Shown here: positions 8,540-19,245 of the stretch, one piece after another
Numbering within the stretch: position 1 is the first letter of the stretch
Layout of the letters: every line of letters starts with the position of its first letter
From: RPQK01 sp041946865
Lineage (GTDB): Bacteria; Acidobacteriota; UBA6911; RPQK01
Assembly: GCA_041946865.1 (NCBI GenBank)
Contig: JBHGBF010000075.1
Location: 1-27,991, forward strand
DNA: 27,991 nt
Reading direction: 5' to 3'
Made by a program: the position numbers and the translations under genes
Notes under the pieces: model-generated
The model's database searches: none
The model's input: only the letters and a program-made list of their open reading frames with translations
What the model was told of the DNA's origin: nothing

Positions 8540-9643
8540 TCAGGCCTTTGCCCCCGCATCAAGCGGCAGCGTGATCCCGAACGTCAACCCGCCTTCGTCG
8601 TTGCGGCGGACGGCAATGCTGCCCCGGTGGTTGTAAACCAGCTGATAGGAAATGGACAGGCCGAGCCCCGTGCCGTGAGGTTTAGTGGTGTAAAACGGGT
8701 CGAAGAGATGGTCCAGATCGGCGGGAGGCTCGCCGTTTCCGCTGTCAGACACTTCGATCAGCACAGAGTTCTCTTTGACCTGATAAGAGGAGCTGACCTC
8801 CAGCTTTCCTCCCGCGGGCATGGCCTGAATGCCGTTCAGCACAATGTTCAGCAGCACTTGCCTGATCTGATCCGGATCAAGATGCACGGACGGAAGCGAC
8901 CGATCGTGCTGCACTTCAAGTGTGATACGCGAGCCCTCGGCTTCTTGTCTTAGAAGCGTGAGCGTCGAGTCGATGAGATCCGGCAGGTTGACCGATTCCA
9001 TCGCGGGCTTGGCGGGACGGGCGAACTTGAGGAATTCGGCGACGATGTTGTTGAGTCGCACCGTCTCCTCTTTGATGATATCGACAAACTCCCTCTTGGG
9101 ATGGTCCTGGGGGAACTCGTTCTCGAGGATTTCGATCGACCCCTTGATCGAGCCAAGCGGGTTACGGATTTCGTGCGCCACGCCGGCGCTCAGCTGCCCC
9201 AACGCCGCAAGGCGGTCCGCCTGCTTCAGCTGCTCAAAAGTCTGCTGAATCTGCTCGTAGGCAAGGCGCAGCTCTTCAGTCGCCGATTCCAGCTTTTCCC
9301 GCTGGCGCCGCTCGCGCAGCGACAGAAACCCGATGGTGACCGCAATAACGTGATACAGGATAATCTCGGCGTACTGGTTAAAGGCGTAGCTCGGGAAATG
9401 CGCCCAGTGGACCCGGATGTGATAGACGTACAGGGCGCTGGTCAGCAGGGCGGCAAGGGCGCCGCCGAGCGGGCCATACCAGAAGGCGGCAAGCAGGATC
9501 GGGATGTAGTAAACCCTCTGGTAGATCTCGTGCAGATAGCGGTACTCTGGCGCCACGCTGGTCCGGTAATGGAACATGGAAATGACCACGATCAGGACCA
9601 GTATGGAACCGTATTTCAGCCAATCCTTCAAGGATCTGTTCAC
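8540..9643 (-). CDS. NtrB-type sensor histidine kinase with multi-helix membrane domain
   Basis: This 367-residue kinase phosphorylates the sigma54 activator encoded just upstream. The N-terminal ~110 residues hold three or four membrane helices (about 12-27, 45-75, 90-108) with short loops and no periplasmic sensor domain, so the input is probably sensed in or near the membrane. A coiled-coil linker (about 110-145) leads to the HisKA domain with H157 in GVAHEIRNPLGS. The ATPase domain has the N box (QVLLNIVLNGIQAM), G1 (VSDSGNG), F box (LFDPFYTTK) and G2 (GTGLGLSIS). The gene starts inside the end of the regulator gene (four-base ATGA overlap), so translation is coupled. The signal it detects is unknown. 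Confidence 0.92.
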   Translation of the reverse strand: MNRSLKDWLKYGSILVLIVVISMFHYRTSVAPEYRYLHEIYQRVYYIPILLAAFWYGPLGGALAALLTSALYVYHIRVHWAHFPSYAFNQYAEIILYHVIAVTIGFLSLRERRQREKLESATEELRLAYEQIQQTFEQLKQADRLAALGQLSAGVAHEIRNPLGSIKGSIEILENEFPQDHPKREFVDIIKEETVRLNNIVAEFLKFARPAKPAMESVNLPDLIDSTLTLLRQEAEGSRITLEVQHDRSLPSVHLDPDQIRQVLLNIVLNGIQAMPAGGKLEVSSSYQVKENSVLIEVSDSGNGEPPADLDHLFDPFYTTKPHGTGLGLSISYQLVYNHRGSIAVRRNDEGGLTFGITLPLDAGAKA

Positions 9644-11031
9644 TCAAACCGCTCCGTTCGGGTTTCTTCCTTGAGTCCGTACTTCTGCATTCTGTAAATC
9701 AGAGTGTTGCGGGTAATACCAAGATAACGGGCCGCCTGGCTCTGGTTCCAATTGTGCCGTCTCAACGCCTCGTACAGGAGATTCCTCTCCAATTCGACCA
9801 GGGAAAATCCATCGTCCGGGAGTTTCATGACCACATTCCCGAAGCCGAGCGAGCGATTGGCCCGGATGAGGTGCGACGGGACATCCGCCATCTCGATGGT
9901 CCCAGTCCTGTTGAAAACCACCATGCGCTCGACAATGTTTTCAAGCTCGCGCACGTTGCCGGGCCAGTCGTAACTCTGAAGCTCGGGCATCACGTCCGGC
10001 TGCACCACGACCTCCTTGCTGAACCGCTCCCGCAGCTTCTCGAGAAAGTGGTGAATAAGCAGCGGTATGTCTTCCCGCCGCTCCCGCAAAGGGGGCAGCA
10101 CCAAGGGAGCGACGGAGAGCCGATAGTACAGGTCTTCACGGAATCTCCCCTCCGCCGTCAGGGCATGAAGATCCTGGTTCGTCGCCGCGATGATCCGGAC
10201 ATCAACCTTCTTCGGCTGCGGGTCTCCCACAATGTCAATCTCTTTCTGCTGAAGCACTCTCAGAAGACGGACCTGCATGTTCGGCGGCAACTCGGCCACT
10301 TCATCCAGCAGCACCGTGCCGGTGTCCGCTGCCTCGAACTTCCCCTTCTTGTCGGAGACAGCGCCGGTAAATGCCCCCTTGCGGTATCCAAACAGCTCGC
10401 TTTCGATCAAGCTTTCAGGAATGGCGCCGCAGTTAACCACCATAAACGGACGGTTGCGGCGCGGGCTGTTGAAGTGCAAGGCGCGTGCGAGCAACTCCTT
10501 GCCGGTTCCGCTCTCGCCGAGGATCAGGACGGTCGTATCCACTTCGGCCAGTTGTTCGGCCATTTCGATCACGGCGCGCAGCTTCTTGGAAGAACCGACC
10601 AGCGTGTCGAACTCGAATTTCTTTCCGACCGCCCGGGCGAGCGCCTGGTTTTCCTCGATGAGGTCCGCCATCTTAAGAGCGTTTAACATGGTCTGGCGCA
10701 TCTCTTCCTTTTCAAAGGGCTTTGTCAGGAAATCCGAGGCGCCGAGCTTGATGGCTTCTACGGCTTTGTCGATCGAACCATGGGCTGTCAAGACAATCAC
10801 CGGCAGTTGCGGAAACGACTGGCGAAGGGCGCCGAGAAGCTCGAGGCCGTCCATCTCAGGCATTTTCAGGTCCGTGACCACCAGGTCCACTTTTTCGGAC
10901 CCAAGACGTTCGAGCGCTTCTTTTCCCGAAGACACGGGGGTGGCATGAAAGCCGAACTCCCGGACGTGATACGTCAGCACCCGAAGAAAATTGCGGTCGT
11001 CGTCAACCAACAGAATATTGGCATGCTTCAC
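9640..11031 (-). CDS. Sigma54-dependent response regulator, NtrC family
   Basis: This 463-residue regulator has the full three-domain layout. The receiver domain carries acidic residues D10-D12, the phospho-acceptor D54 (VVTDLKMP), T82 and K104. The AAA+ sigma54-activation domain has Walker A GESGTGKE (172-179), the sigma54-contact loop GAFTGA (219-224), Walker B LLDE (241-244) and the late motifs YYRLSV and YDWPGNVRELEN. The C-terminal Fis-type helix-turn-helix (about 426-452) contains NQSQAARYLGITRNTLIYRM. It hydrolyses ATP to open sigma54 RNA polymerase complexes at target promoters. It is the first gene of a two-gene unit with the histidine kinase. A palindrome CACAGCTGTG lies 15 bases upstream of its start codon. 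I found no convincing -24/-12 promoter in the window, so its targets probably lie elsewhere. Confidence 0.95.
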   Translation of the reverse strand: MKHANILLVDDDRNFLRVLTYHVREFGFHATPVSSGKEALERLGSEKVDLVVTDLKMPEMDGLELLGALRQSFPQLPVIVLTAHGSIDKAVEAIKLGASDFLTKPFEKEEMRQTMLNALKMADLIEENQALARAVGKKFEFDTLVGSSKKLRAVIEMAEQLAEVDTTVLILGESGTGKELLARALHFNSPRRNRPFMVVNCGAIPESLIESELFGYRKGAFTGAVSDKKGKFEAADTGTVLLDEVAELPPNMQVRLLRVLQQKEIDIVGDPQPKKVDVRIIAATNQDLHALTAEGRFREDLYYRLSVAPLVLPPLRERREDIPLLIHHFLEKLRERFSKEVVVQPDVMPELQSYDWPGNVRELENIVERMVVFNRTGTIEMADVPSHLIRANRSLGFGNVVMKLPDDGFSLVELERNLLYEALRRHNWNQSQAARYLGITRNTLIYRMQKYGLKEETRTERFE

Positions 11032-11045
11032 ATTGTGGATTTTAA

Positions 11046-11055
11046 CACAGCTGTG
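11046..11055. promoter_or_regulatory. Palindrome CACAGCTGTG between divergent genes
   Basis: This perfect 10-bp palindrome lies between the NtrC-type regulator (minus) and the DUF302 gene (plus), 15 bases upstream of the regulator's start codon. Its place fits an operator or autoregulatory site, but a single short palindrome can occur by chance. Confidence 0.25.
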
Positions 11056-11150
11056 CTATTTCAAGCAGTACAATCCCTGTCGGCTCTCTCGGCGCGCGCA
11101 GTACCTCTTCGTTCTGGTTTGTGATCAGATAGAGGGAAAGGAGCTTCGAG

Positions 11151-11537
11151 ATGTACGGATTCAGCGTGCAGATGACGGGCGGATTTGATGAAGCGATCGA
11201 GCGGGTTACACAGGCGCTCAAGGAGCAGGGGTTTGGCGTGATTTCGGATATCGATGTCCAGGCGACCATGAAGGAGAAGCTGGGGATTGAGGGGCAGCCT
11301 TACCGGATCCTGGGGGCCTGCAATCCCTCGCTGGCCCACCGGGCGCTTCAAGCCGACCCGGACATCGGGCTGCTTTTGCCCTGCAACGTGGTCGTGCGCA
11401 AAGGCGCCGAAAACAAGGTCACGGTTTCCTTCATGGACCCGGAGGCGGTGCTCAGCCTCGTCAAACGGGATGAGATCGACCAGCTCGGCAACGAAGTCCG
11501 CCAGCGGCTGGAGAAGGTGCGCGATGCGCTGCGGTAA
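11151..11537 (+). CDS. DUF302 domain-containing protein
   Basis: This 128-residue protein matches the DUF302 family over its whole length. The N-terminal MYGFSVQMTGGFDEAIERVTQALKEQGFG pattern (given here as residues 1-29, with the GF-x-G turn) leads to DIDVQATMKEKLG, followed by YRILGACNPSLAHRAL and the hydrophobic LLLPCNVVV strand. No signal peptide is seen, so it should be cytoplasmic. The function of the family is not established; some members sit near metal or sulfur genes. GGAAAGGAG lies seven bases before the ATG. It is divergent from the two-component operon and converges on glgP with 12 bases between stops, so it is probably a single-gene transcript. Confidence 0.85.
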   Translation: MYGFSVQMTGGFDEAIERVTQALKEQGFGVISDIDVQATMKEKLGIEGQPYRILGACNPSLAHRALQADPDIGLLLPCNVVVRKGAENKVTVSFMDPEAVLSLVKRDEIDQLGNEVRQRLEKVRDALR

Positions 11538-11549
11538 AGTTTTATCGCA

Positions 11550-14144
11550 CTACCTCTCGGCCACCCCTTCCGCCCAGGCAATGAGGCCAGGCAGGTAGGC
11601 GGTCGCCATGCATTCGTGAAAGGGCAGCGCCCGGACGGAAAAACCTTGCAGCCCGCTTCGTCCCTCGGCCCCGACCTGCCCGCGGTAGATGCACGCATTG
11701 TCACTCTCCTTGAGCTCCAGCTCCATCGCGGCTGTATGGGCATCGACGATTTCGCCTGCCGGGTTAACCGGCCCGTAGTACAACTCGAGCCGGATGTCCC
11801 CGGGCAGTAAGGTCCCGAGCTGCACGCGGGCCCTGACCGGCAGCGAGGTCCCGATGCTGACTTGTCGCGGCAATTCAGGTCCGAGCACGCTGATCCGGAA
11901 AGCTTTCCACCCGGAGGTCAATCTTTGTCGCCAGGCGGCCAGGCTCTTGGCGCAGGCGAATTGGTTCTCGCTGAGGCGCCGAAAGCGCAGATCGGCAGGC
12001 AAATAAGCGGTCTCTACGTATTCCCGGACCATGCGGTGAGTGTTGAAGAAGTAGCAGAGGTGCTCGAGCGAGGTCTTCATGCGTGAGATCCAACGTCGGG
12101 GCAGGCCGTCGGGACCGCGGTCGTAAAAGGTGGGAACGACGTCGCGTTCCAGCAATTCGTAAAGCGCTTCCGCCTCGAGCTGGTCCTGGTAATCGAAATT
12201 CTCGTAAAGCTCGCCGCGCCCGATCGTCCAGCCGACAGGAGGAGCATCCTGACCCAGCATCGACTGCACCAGGTCCCACCAGCCGTCCGCCGTGCTCAGG
12301 TTCAGAACGCCGTTCGCAGCCGCCTTCATGCCACTCGTGCCGCTCGCTTCGCCGGGCCGGCGAGGCGTATTGAGCCAGACGTCGACTCCCTGCACCAGAT
12401 AGCGCGCCGTGTTGACGTCGTAGTCTTCCAGAAAAACCAGCCGCCGTCTGAATTCCGGACGGCGGGTGAGGCTGACAATCTGGCGAATGAAGTCTTTGCC
12501 GGCATCGTCCCGGGGATGGGCTTTTCCGGAGAAGATGATCTGCACGGGCCGCTTCGGGTCATTCACTATCCGAGCCAGACGCTCCGGGTCGCGGAGCAGC
12601 AGCGTGGCACGCTTGTATGTGGCAAAACGGCGCGCAAACCCGATCGTCAGGGAGGACGAATCGAGCACCTCCTGCGCCGCCTCGATTTCGGCTTCCGTGG
12701 CATTGCGGCGTCGCAGCGTTTCCTTCAGTTCGTTTCGGGCGAAAGCGACCAGACGTTCGCGTCTTCGTTCGTGGTTGCGCCAGAGCTCTTCGGGCGGGAT
12801 TTGCCGCGCCCGGACCCAGATCGCCCGATCGAGCGGCTCTTCCCGCCAGCGGGGACCCAGGTAGCGGTCGTACAGGTGTTCGACTTCCTGTGATATCCAG
12901 CTTGGATAATGGACGCCGTTGGCCACGTGTCCGATCGGTATCTCTTTATGGGGAACGTTCGGCCAAAGCCCGCGCCACATCTGGCGGCTGACGTCGCCGT
13001 GCAGCCGGCTGACGGCATTGCTGTGCGCCGCGAGCCGGAGGCTGAGAACCGTCATGCAAAAAAACTCGCCCTCGTCTTGCGGATTCTGCCGCCCGAGCGC
13101 CAGAAAGTCATGACGGGAGAGGCCCAGGGAGCGATAGTACGCGCCGAAGTAGTGCTCCATCAGGTCCGGGTGAAAATAGTCGTGACCGGCCGGGACGGGC
13201 GTGTGGGTGGTAAAGACGAGGCCGGCGGAGGCCGCTTCCCTGGCCTCGGCGAAAGTGATCTTCGCCGCCTCCATCAGACGCCGCACCCTTTCCAGAGCGA
13301 GAAAGGCGGAGTGTCCCTCGTTCATGTGGTAAACGGTCGGCTCGATTCCCAGAGCCGCCAACGCCCGGTAGCCGCCGATGCCCAGCAGAATCTCCTGCTT
13401 GATCCGCATTTCGACGTCACCGCCATACAGCTGATCGGTAATGTCCCGATCGTCGGCCCGGTTTTCCGGGAGGTTGGTGTCCAGCAGGTACAACGGCACT
13501 CGGCCCACTTGGGCACGCCACACCCGGGCTTTGGCTTTTCGCCCCGGATAATCGACCTCAATCATGACGGGCAGCCCGGCTGAAGTCACTTCGGGAATCA
13601 GCGGCAGGGTGTGGAAATCGTTGTCCTCGTAAGCCTCCTGTTGCCATCCGGCTTCATTCAGATACTGGCGGAAGTATCCCTGTTGATAGAGCAGGCCGAC
13701 GCCCACGAGCGGAATCCCGAGATCACTGGCCGACTTGAGATGATCTCCGGCAAGAACACCCAGGCCGCCGGCAAAAATCGACAACGACTCCGTAATGCCG
13801 AACTCGGCGGAAAAGTAGGCAATCAAGGGATTGACATTGGGATGCGAGCGCTTGAACCAGCTCGATTTCCCTTCCAGATGCGCGGCGAACGTCTGATAGA
13901 CGTGGTCGAGATGGGCCAGAAACGCCTCGTCGACCGCGGCAGCCTCGAGCTGCGCCTGGTCTACCATGCTCAACATCAGAACCGGGTTGTGATTGGTCTT
14001 CTCCCAGAGATCCGCGTCCAGACGCCGGAAAAGCTCGATCGCTGAGTGGTCCCAGGCCCAGCGCAAGTTATAGGCCAGCGGACGAAGGCGCTCCAAGGGT
14101 ACGGGAAGACGCGGGACAACGTTGTAGGTCGAAATCGGTTTCAT
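11550..14144 (-). CDS. glgP: Alpha-glucan (glycogen) phosphorylase
   Basis: This 864-residue GT35 enzyme releases glucose-1-phosphate from glycogen or maltodextrin using inorganic phosphate and pyridoxal phosphate. It belongs to the shorter bacterial alpha-glucan phosphorylase branch with a DUF3417-type N-terminus (LRPLAYNLRWAWDHSA). Typical blocks are EFGITESLSIFAGGLGVLAG (111-133), HMNEGHSAF (273-281), THTPVPAGHDYF (313-324), GFARRFATYKRA (502-513), IFSGKAHPRDDAGK (537-550) and the PLP lysine K607 in SGTSGMKAAANG. I chose the ATG at 14144 because GGAG lies just upstream and the product then begins with the family N-terminus; the frame is open further upstream, but that part reads into the inverted repeat at 14221-14344. 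The last ~120 residues form a beta-rich tail with HxC-type features absent. The gene stands alone on its strand behind that repeat. Confidence 0.93.
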   Translation of the reverse strand: MKPISTYNVVPRLPVPLERLRPLAYNLRWAWDHSAIELFRRLDADLWEKTNHNPVLMLSMVDQAQLEAAAVDEAFLAHLDHVYQTFAAHLEGKSSWFKRSHPNVNPLIAYFSAEFGITESLSIFAGGLGVLAGDHLKSASDLGIPLVGVGLLYQQGYFRQYLNEAGWQQEAYEDNDFHTLPLIPEVTSAGLPVMIEVDYPGRKAKARVWRAQVGRVPLYLLDTNLPENRADDRDITDQLYGGDVEMRIKQEILLGIGGYRALAALGIEPTVYHMNEGHSAFLALERVRRLMEAAKITFAEAREAASAGLVFTTHTPVPAGHDYFHPDLMEHYFGAYYRSLGLSRHDFLALGRQNPQDEGEFFCMTVLSLRLAAHSNAVSRLHGDVSRQMWRGLWPNVPHKEIPIGHVANGVHYPSWISQEVEHLYDRYLGPRWREEPLDRAIWVRARQIPPEELWRNHERRRERLVAFARNELKETLRRRNATEAEIEAAQEVLDSSSLTIGFARRFATYKRATLLLRDPERLARIVNDPKRPVQIIFSGKAHPRDDAGKDFIRQIVSLTRRPEFRRRLVFLEDYDVNTARYLVQGVDVWLNTPRRPGEASGTSGMKAAANGVLNLSTADGWWDLVQSMLGQDAPPVGWTIGRGELYENFDYQDQLEAEALYELLERDVVPTFYDRGPDGLPRRWISRMKTSLEHLCYFFNTHRMVREYVETAYLPADLRFRRLSENQFACAKSLAAWRQRLTSGWKAFRISVLGPELPRQVSIGTSLPVRARVQLGTLLPGDIRLELYYGPVNPAGEIVDAHTAAMELELKESDNACIYRGQVGAEGRSGLQGFSVRALPFHECMATAYLPGLIAWAEGVAER

Positions 14145-14220
14145 GGTCGAACTCCGAAAGTCACAAGAATGGCGCAGTCGTGTCCACAGTGTCAACGGGA
14201 GGGCGTGCCCCGCGTGCGAA

Positions 14221-14344
14221 ACAGAGCCGCAAGCGCAGCGCCTTTTGCGGAGCGCGTCGGGTGTGTGTGGTATCCCACGAACGAACCTCGCGACGGCACA
14301 CACCCGACGCGCTCCGCTGAAAAGCGCTGCGCTTGCGGCTCTGT
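14221..14344. repeat. Large inverted repeat, possible REP/MITE-like element
   Basis: The left arm 14221-14267 and right arm 14297-14344 are reverse complements. Two perfect 21-bp blocks (the outer ones begin ACAGAGCCGCAAGCG) flank a short mismatch with TTTT in it. The 29-base loop contains GTGG-TATC-CCAC. The element begins 12 bases after the acnA stop and ends 76 bases before the glgP start, with both genes on the minus strand. No T-run follows, so it is not a classic terminator, though the RNA would fold very stably. Size, ends and position between genes fit a repetitive palindromic element; no second full copy is in the window. Confidence 0.75.
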
Positions 14345-14356
14345 CAGGCCGTGTTC

Positions 14357-17065
<2,709 letters not shown>

Positions 17066-17184
17066 GCCTTTGTCCTCTCAGAGCCGTCAGCGAAGCGTTG
17101 GTGCGAAGCGAGCCGGCGGCCCGTCAGGCGCCTGGTCGCGCGGGCCACGTCGTGCGCAAAGAAATCTCCGCTCCGGCCTCTGAC

Positions 17185-18591
17185 TTATTTTCGAAAGATG
17201 TGAGTTGCCTGTCCGAAGAAAGACTCGGCCACTTCACCGACCGTCTCGGAAAGCGTTGGATGAGTGTGAATTGTCAGTGCAAGATCTTCGGCAACTGCGC
17301 CCATCTCAATGGCCAGCGTCCCTTCGGCGATCAATTCACCGGCCCTGGTCCCAACGATGCCGACCCCGAGGATCTGACCGCTGCTTTCGTCAAACAGCAT
17401 CTTGGTCATCCCTTCGGTCCGGCCGAGCGTGACCGCGCGACCCGACGCAGCCCAGGGGAACCGGACGACCTTGACTTTGCGGCCCTCCGCCCGGGCCTCA
17501 GATTCTGTCAGGCCCGCATAGGCGATCTCAGGATTAGTAAAAACCACCGCGGGAATGGCGCGATTGTCGAAAACGCTCTTCTTTCCGGCAATGACCTCGA
17601 CGGCGACTTTGCCCTCTCTCATGGCCTTGTGCGCGAGCATCGGCTGACCGGCGACGTCTCCGATGGCGAATATGGCAGGATCGGCGGTGCGGCACTGTCG
17701 ATCGATCCTGACAAAACCTTTCGGATCGACTTCAGCCCGGGTCTTTTCCAGTCCGATGTTCTGCGAACTCGGCTTTCTGCCGACCGAGACCAGGACACGG
17801 TCAAACGTCTGCTTTTTGGGCTCGATTTCACCATCGAATTCGACCTCGAGTCCCTTATCGACTTCCTTCAGACCAACCACCTTGGTCTTGACGTGCACAC
17901 CGGCAAACAGCTGGCGTAAGCGCTTGTCCAGCGGCCGCACCAGGTCGCGATCTACACCCGGAAGGAGGCCGTCCAGCAGCTCGACAACCGTCACGCGACT
18001 GCCGAGCGCCGCATAGACCGAACCCAGCTCGAGCCCGATATAACCGGCCCCGACGACGAGCAACTTTTCCGGCATCGATTCGAGAGCCAGTGCGCCGGTG
18101 GAATCCATGAGCCGGGGGCTCTTCAGATTGCTCCCGGGAAGCGGCGTCGGAACCGACCCGGTCGCCAGCACAGCGTACTTGAAGCGTAGGCGCGAGGGGG
18201 CGTCGTTTCCTTCCAGCCGCAGAACATTCGAGCTTTCGAAGGTTGCCTTGGCTCGAATATAGCGGACCTTCCGGAGCTTGGCGATGTCCGACAACCCGGA
18301 AGTCAGCTTGAAGATGACCTTGTCTTTGAAGCCGCGGAGCGCGTCAAGGTCGATTTTGGGCGGAGCAAAATCAAGACCCAGTTGCCTGGCCTCTCGGGTG
18401 TCTTGAATCAAGTCGGCCGCGTAAAGAAGCGTCTTCGAGGGAATGCAGCCTACGAACAGGCAAACGCCCCCGGGCCTTTCCCGGACATCGACCAGAGTGG
18501 TTTCCATCCCGAGATCTGCTGAATGAAATGCCGCTGCGTATCCGCCCGGCCCGCCCCCGATTATCACCACGTGTGTTTCCTGATCCGCCAT
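17185..18591 (-). CDS. lpdA: Dihydrolipoyl dehydrogenase (E3)
   Basis: This 468-residue flavoprotein reoxidises dihydrolipoamide with NAD in pyruvate and 2-oxoglutarate dehydrogenase complexes or the glycine cleavage system. The FAD site is GGGPGGYAAA (12-21). The redox-active disulfide is C44-C49 in GGVCLFVGCIPSKTLL, with the usual CxxxxC spacing but Phe where most family members have Asn. The NAD-binding site is VVGAGYIGLELGS, and a second FAD motif is AIGDVAGQPMLAHKAMREG. The catalytic His-Glu pair is in THPTLSETVGE near the C-terminus. GGAGA lies six bases before the ATG. It sits 33 bases after the GlcG-like gene and 119 bases before acnA, all minus strand. No E1 or E2 gene is in the window, so which complex it serves is open. 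A mercuric or other disulfide reductase role is unlikely given the C-terminus. Confidence 0.95.
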   Translation of the reverse strand: MADQETHVVIIGGGPGGYAAAFHSADLGMETTLVDVRERPGGVCLFVGCIPSKTLLYAADLIQDTREARQLGLDFAPPKIDLDALRGFKDKVIFKLTSGLSDIAKLRKVRYIRAKATFESSNVLRLEGNDAPSRLRFKYAVLATGSVPTPLPGSNLKSPRLMDSTGALALESMPEKLLVVGAGYIGLELGSVYAALGSRVTVVELLDGLLPGVDRDLVRPLDKRLRQLFAGVHVKTKVVGLKEVDKGLEVEFDGEIEPKKQTFDRVLVSVGRKPSSQNIGLEKTRAEVDPKGFVRIDRQCRTADPAIFAIGDVAGQPMLAHKAMREGKVAVEVIAGKKSVFDNRAIPAVVFTNPEIAYAGLTESEARAEGRKVKVVRFPWAASGRAVTLGRTEGMTKMLFDESSGQILGVGIVGTRAGELIAEGTLAIEMGAVAEDLALTIHTHPTLSETVGEVAESFFGQATHIFRK

Positions 18592-18624
18592 TCTGTCTCC
18601 TCTTCTGAAACTGAGAGCTGTCTC

Positions 18625-19065
18625 CTACTGATTCAGGGCCGCAAGCAGGGCATCGATTCCCGCCTGTGCCACTTCCGTATCTTGCTCGACGCTTCCGCTA
18701 CTACATCCGATCGCGCCGATCGTTTGGCCTTCCACGACAATGGGAAGCCCCCCTCCAAAAATCATGAACCGGCCGCGATTGCTGACATGGATACCGAAGG
18801 CCTTGCCTCCCGGACCGGCGACCTCGGAATATTTCGAGGTCGGGAGGCGGGTTCCGGCAGCCGTAAACGCTTTGCTGATGGCCACATCGATGCTGGTTAT
18901 TTTGGCGCCGTCCATCCGGTGAAAACCGAGCAGATTGGTCCCCGCATCCACCACGGCGATATCCATGTCGACTCCGATTTCCCGCGCCTTCGCCTCGGCA
19001 GCCTCAAGCATGACTTTGGCCCCCTCCAGCGTCAGCATGATCCCATCACGCACAAAAAGACCCAT
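18625..19065 (-). CDS. GlcG/HbpS family heme-binding-like protein
   Basis: This 146-residue protein is a full-length member of the GlcG/HbpS (DUF336) family. It has LTLEGAKVMLEAAEAKARE (11-29), the core strand DIAVVDAGTNLLGFHRMDGA, then ISKAFTAAGTRLPTS and the glycine-rich GGGLPIVVEGQTIGAIGCSSGS. HbpS of Streptomyces binds heme and senses redox stress; other members sit in glycolate, diol or propanediol operons with no proven role. No signal peptide is seen. I chose the ATG at 19065 because GGGAGGAG lies just before it and the family N-terminus fits; a start at 19086 has no ribosome site. It is the first gene of a likely unit with lpdA (33 bases) and acnA. Family is firm; heme binding is inferred. 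Confidence 0.85.
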   Translation of the reverse strand: MGLFVRDGIMLTLEGAKVMLEAAEAKAREIGVDMDIAVVDAGTNLLGFHRMDGAKITSIDVAISKAFTAAGTRLPTSKYSEVAGPGGKAFGIHVSNRGRFMIFGGGLPIVVEGQTIGAIGCSSGSVEQDTEVAQAGIDALLAALNQ

Positions 19066-19096
19066 GATCTCCTCCCTGCCTATCATTTGTACCTTA

Positions 19097-19106
19097 CAAC
19101 CGGTTG
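19097..19106. promoter_or_regulatory. Palindrome CAACCGGTTG upstream of GlcG-lpdA-acnA unit
   Basis: This perfect 10-bp palindrome lies 31 bases before the GlcG-like start codon on the minus strand, where an operator for the unit could be. A short palindrome like this may be chance. Confidence 0.2.
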
Positions 19107-19150
19107 AAATTGAAGGGAAGTCCGCCCGCCGAGTGGTACGAGCAGTTTCC

Positions 19151-19193
19151 AAGAACCCTCCACGTCCGCAAGACGTGCGACTGCGCGGTTCTT
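19151..19193 (-). terminator. Two-stem hairpin after M23 peptidase gene
   Basis: An outer stem AAGAACC (19151-19157) with GGTTCTT (19187-19193) encloses an inner stem CACGTC (19161-19166) with GACGTG (19172-19177). It lies 53 bases after the M23 stop and ahead of the GlcG-like gene. There is no T-run, so it may be a factor-dependent terminator, an RNA-stability element, or a leader structure for the next unit. Confidence 0.35.
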
Positions 19194-19245
19194 TCAGGAG
19201 TAAGGCGGTTTTGTTCGGCGAATCGGCGGGGCAGCCGCGCTGCAG

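Noticed and set aside
9754..10686. Long plus-strand open frame opposite the NtrC-type regulator
   Set aside because: It is the antisense shadow of a well-conserved gene and shows no domain of its own.
14145..14303. Upstream in-frame extension of the glycogen phosphorylase gene
   Set aside because: The extra 53 residues read through one arm of the inverted repeat, have no family similarity, and the ATG at 14144 has a ribosome site and the family N-terminus.
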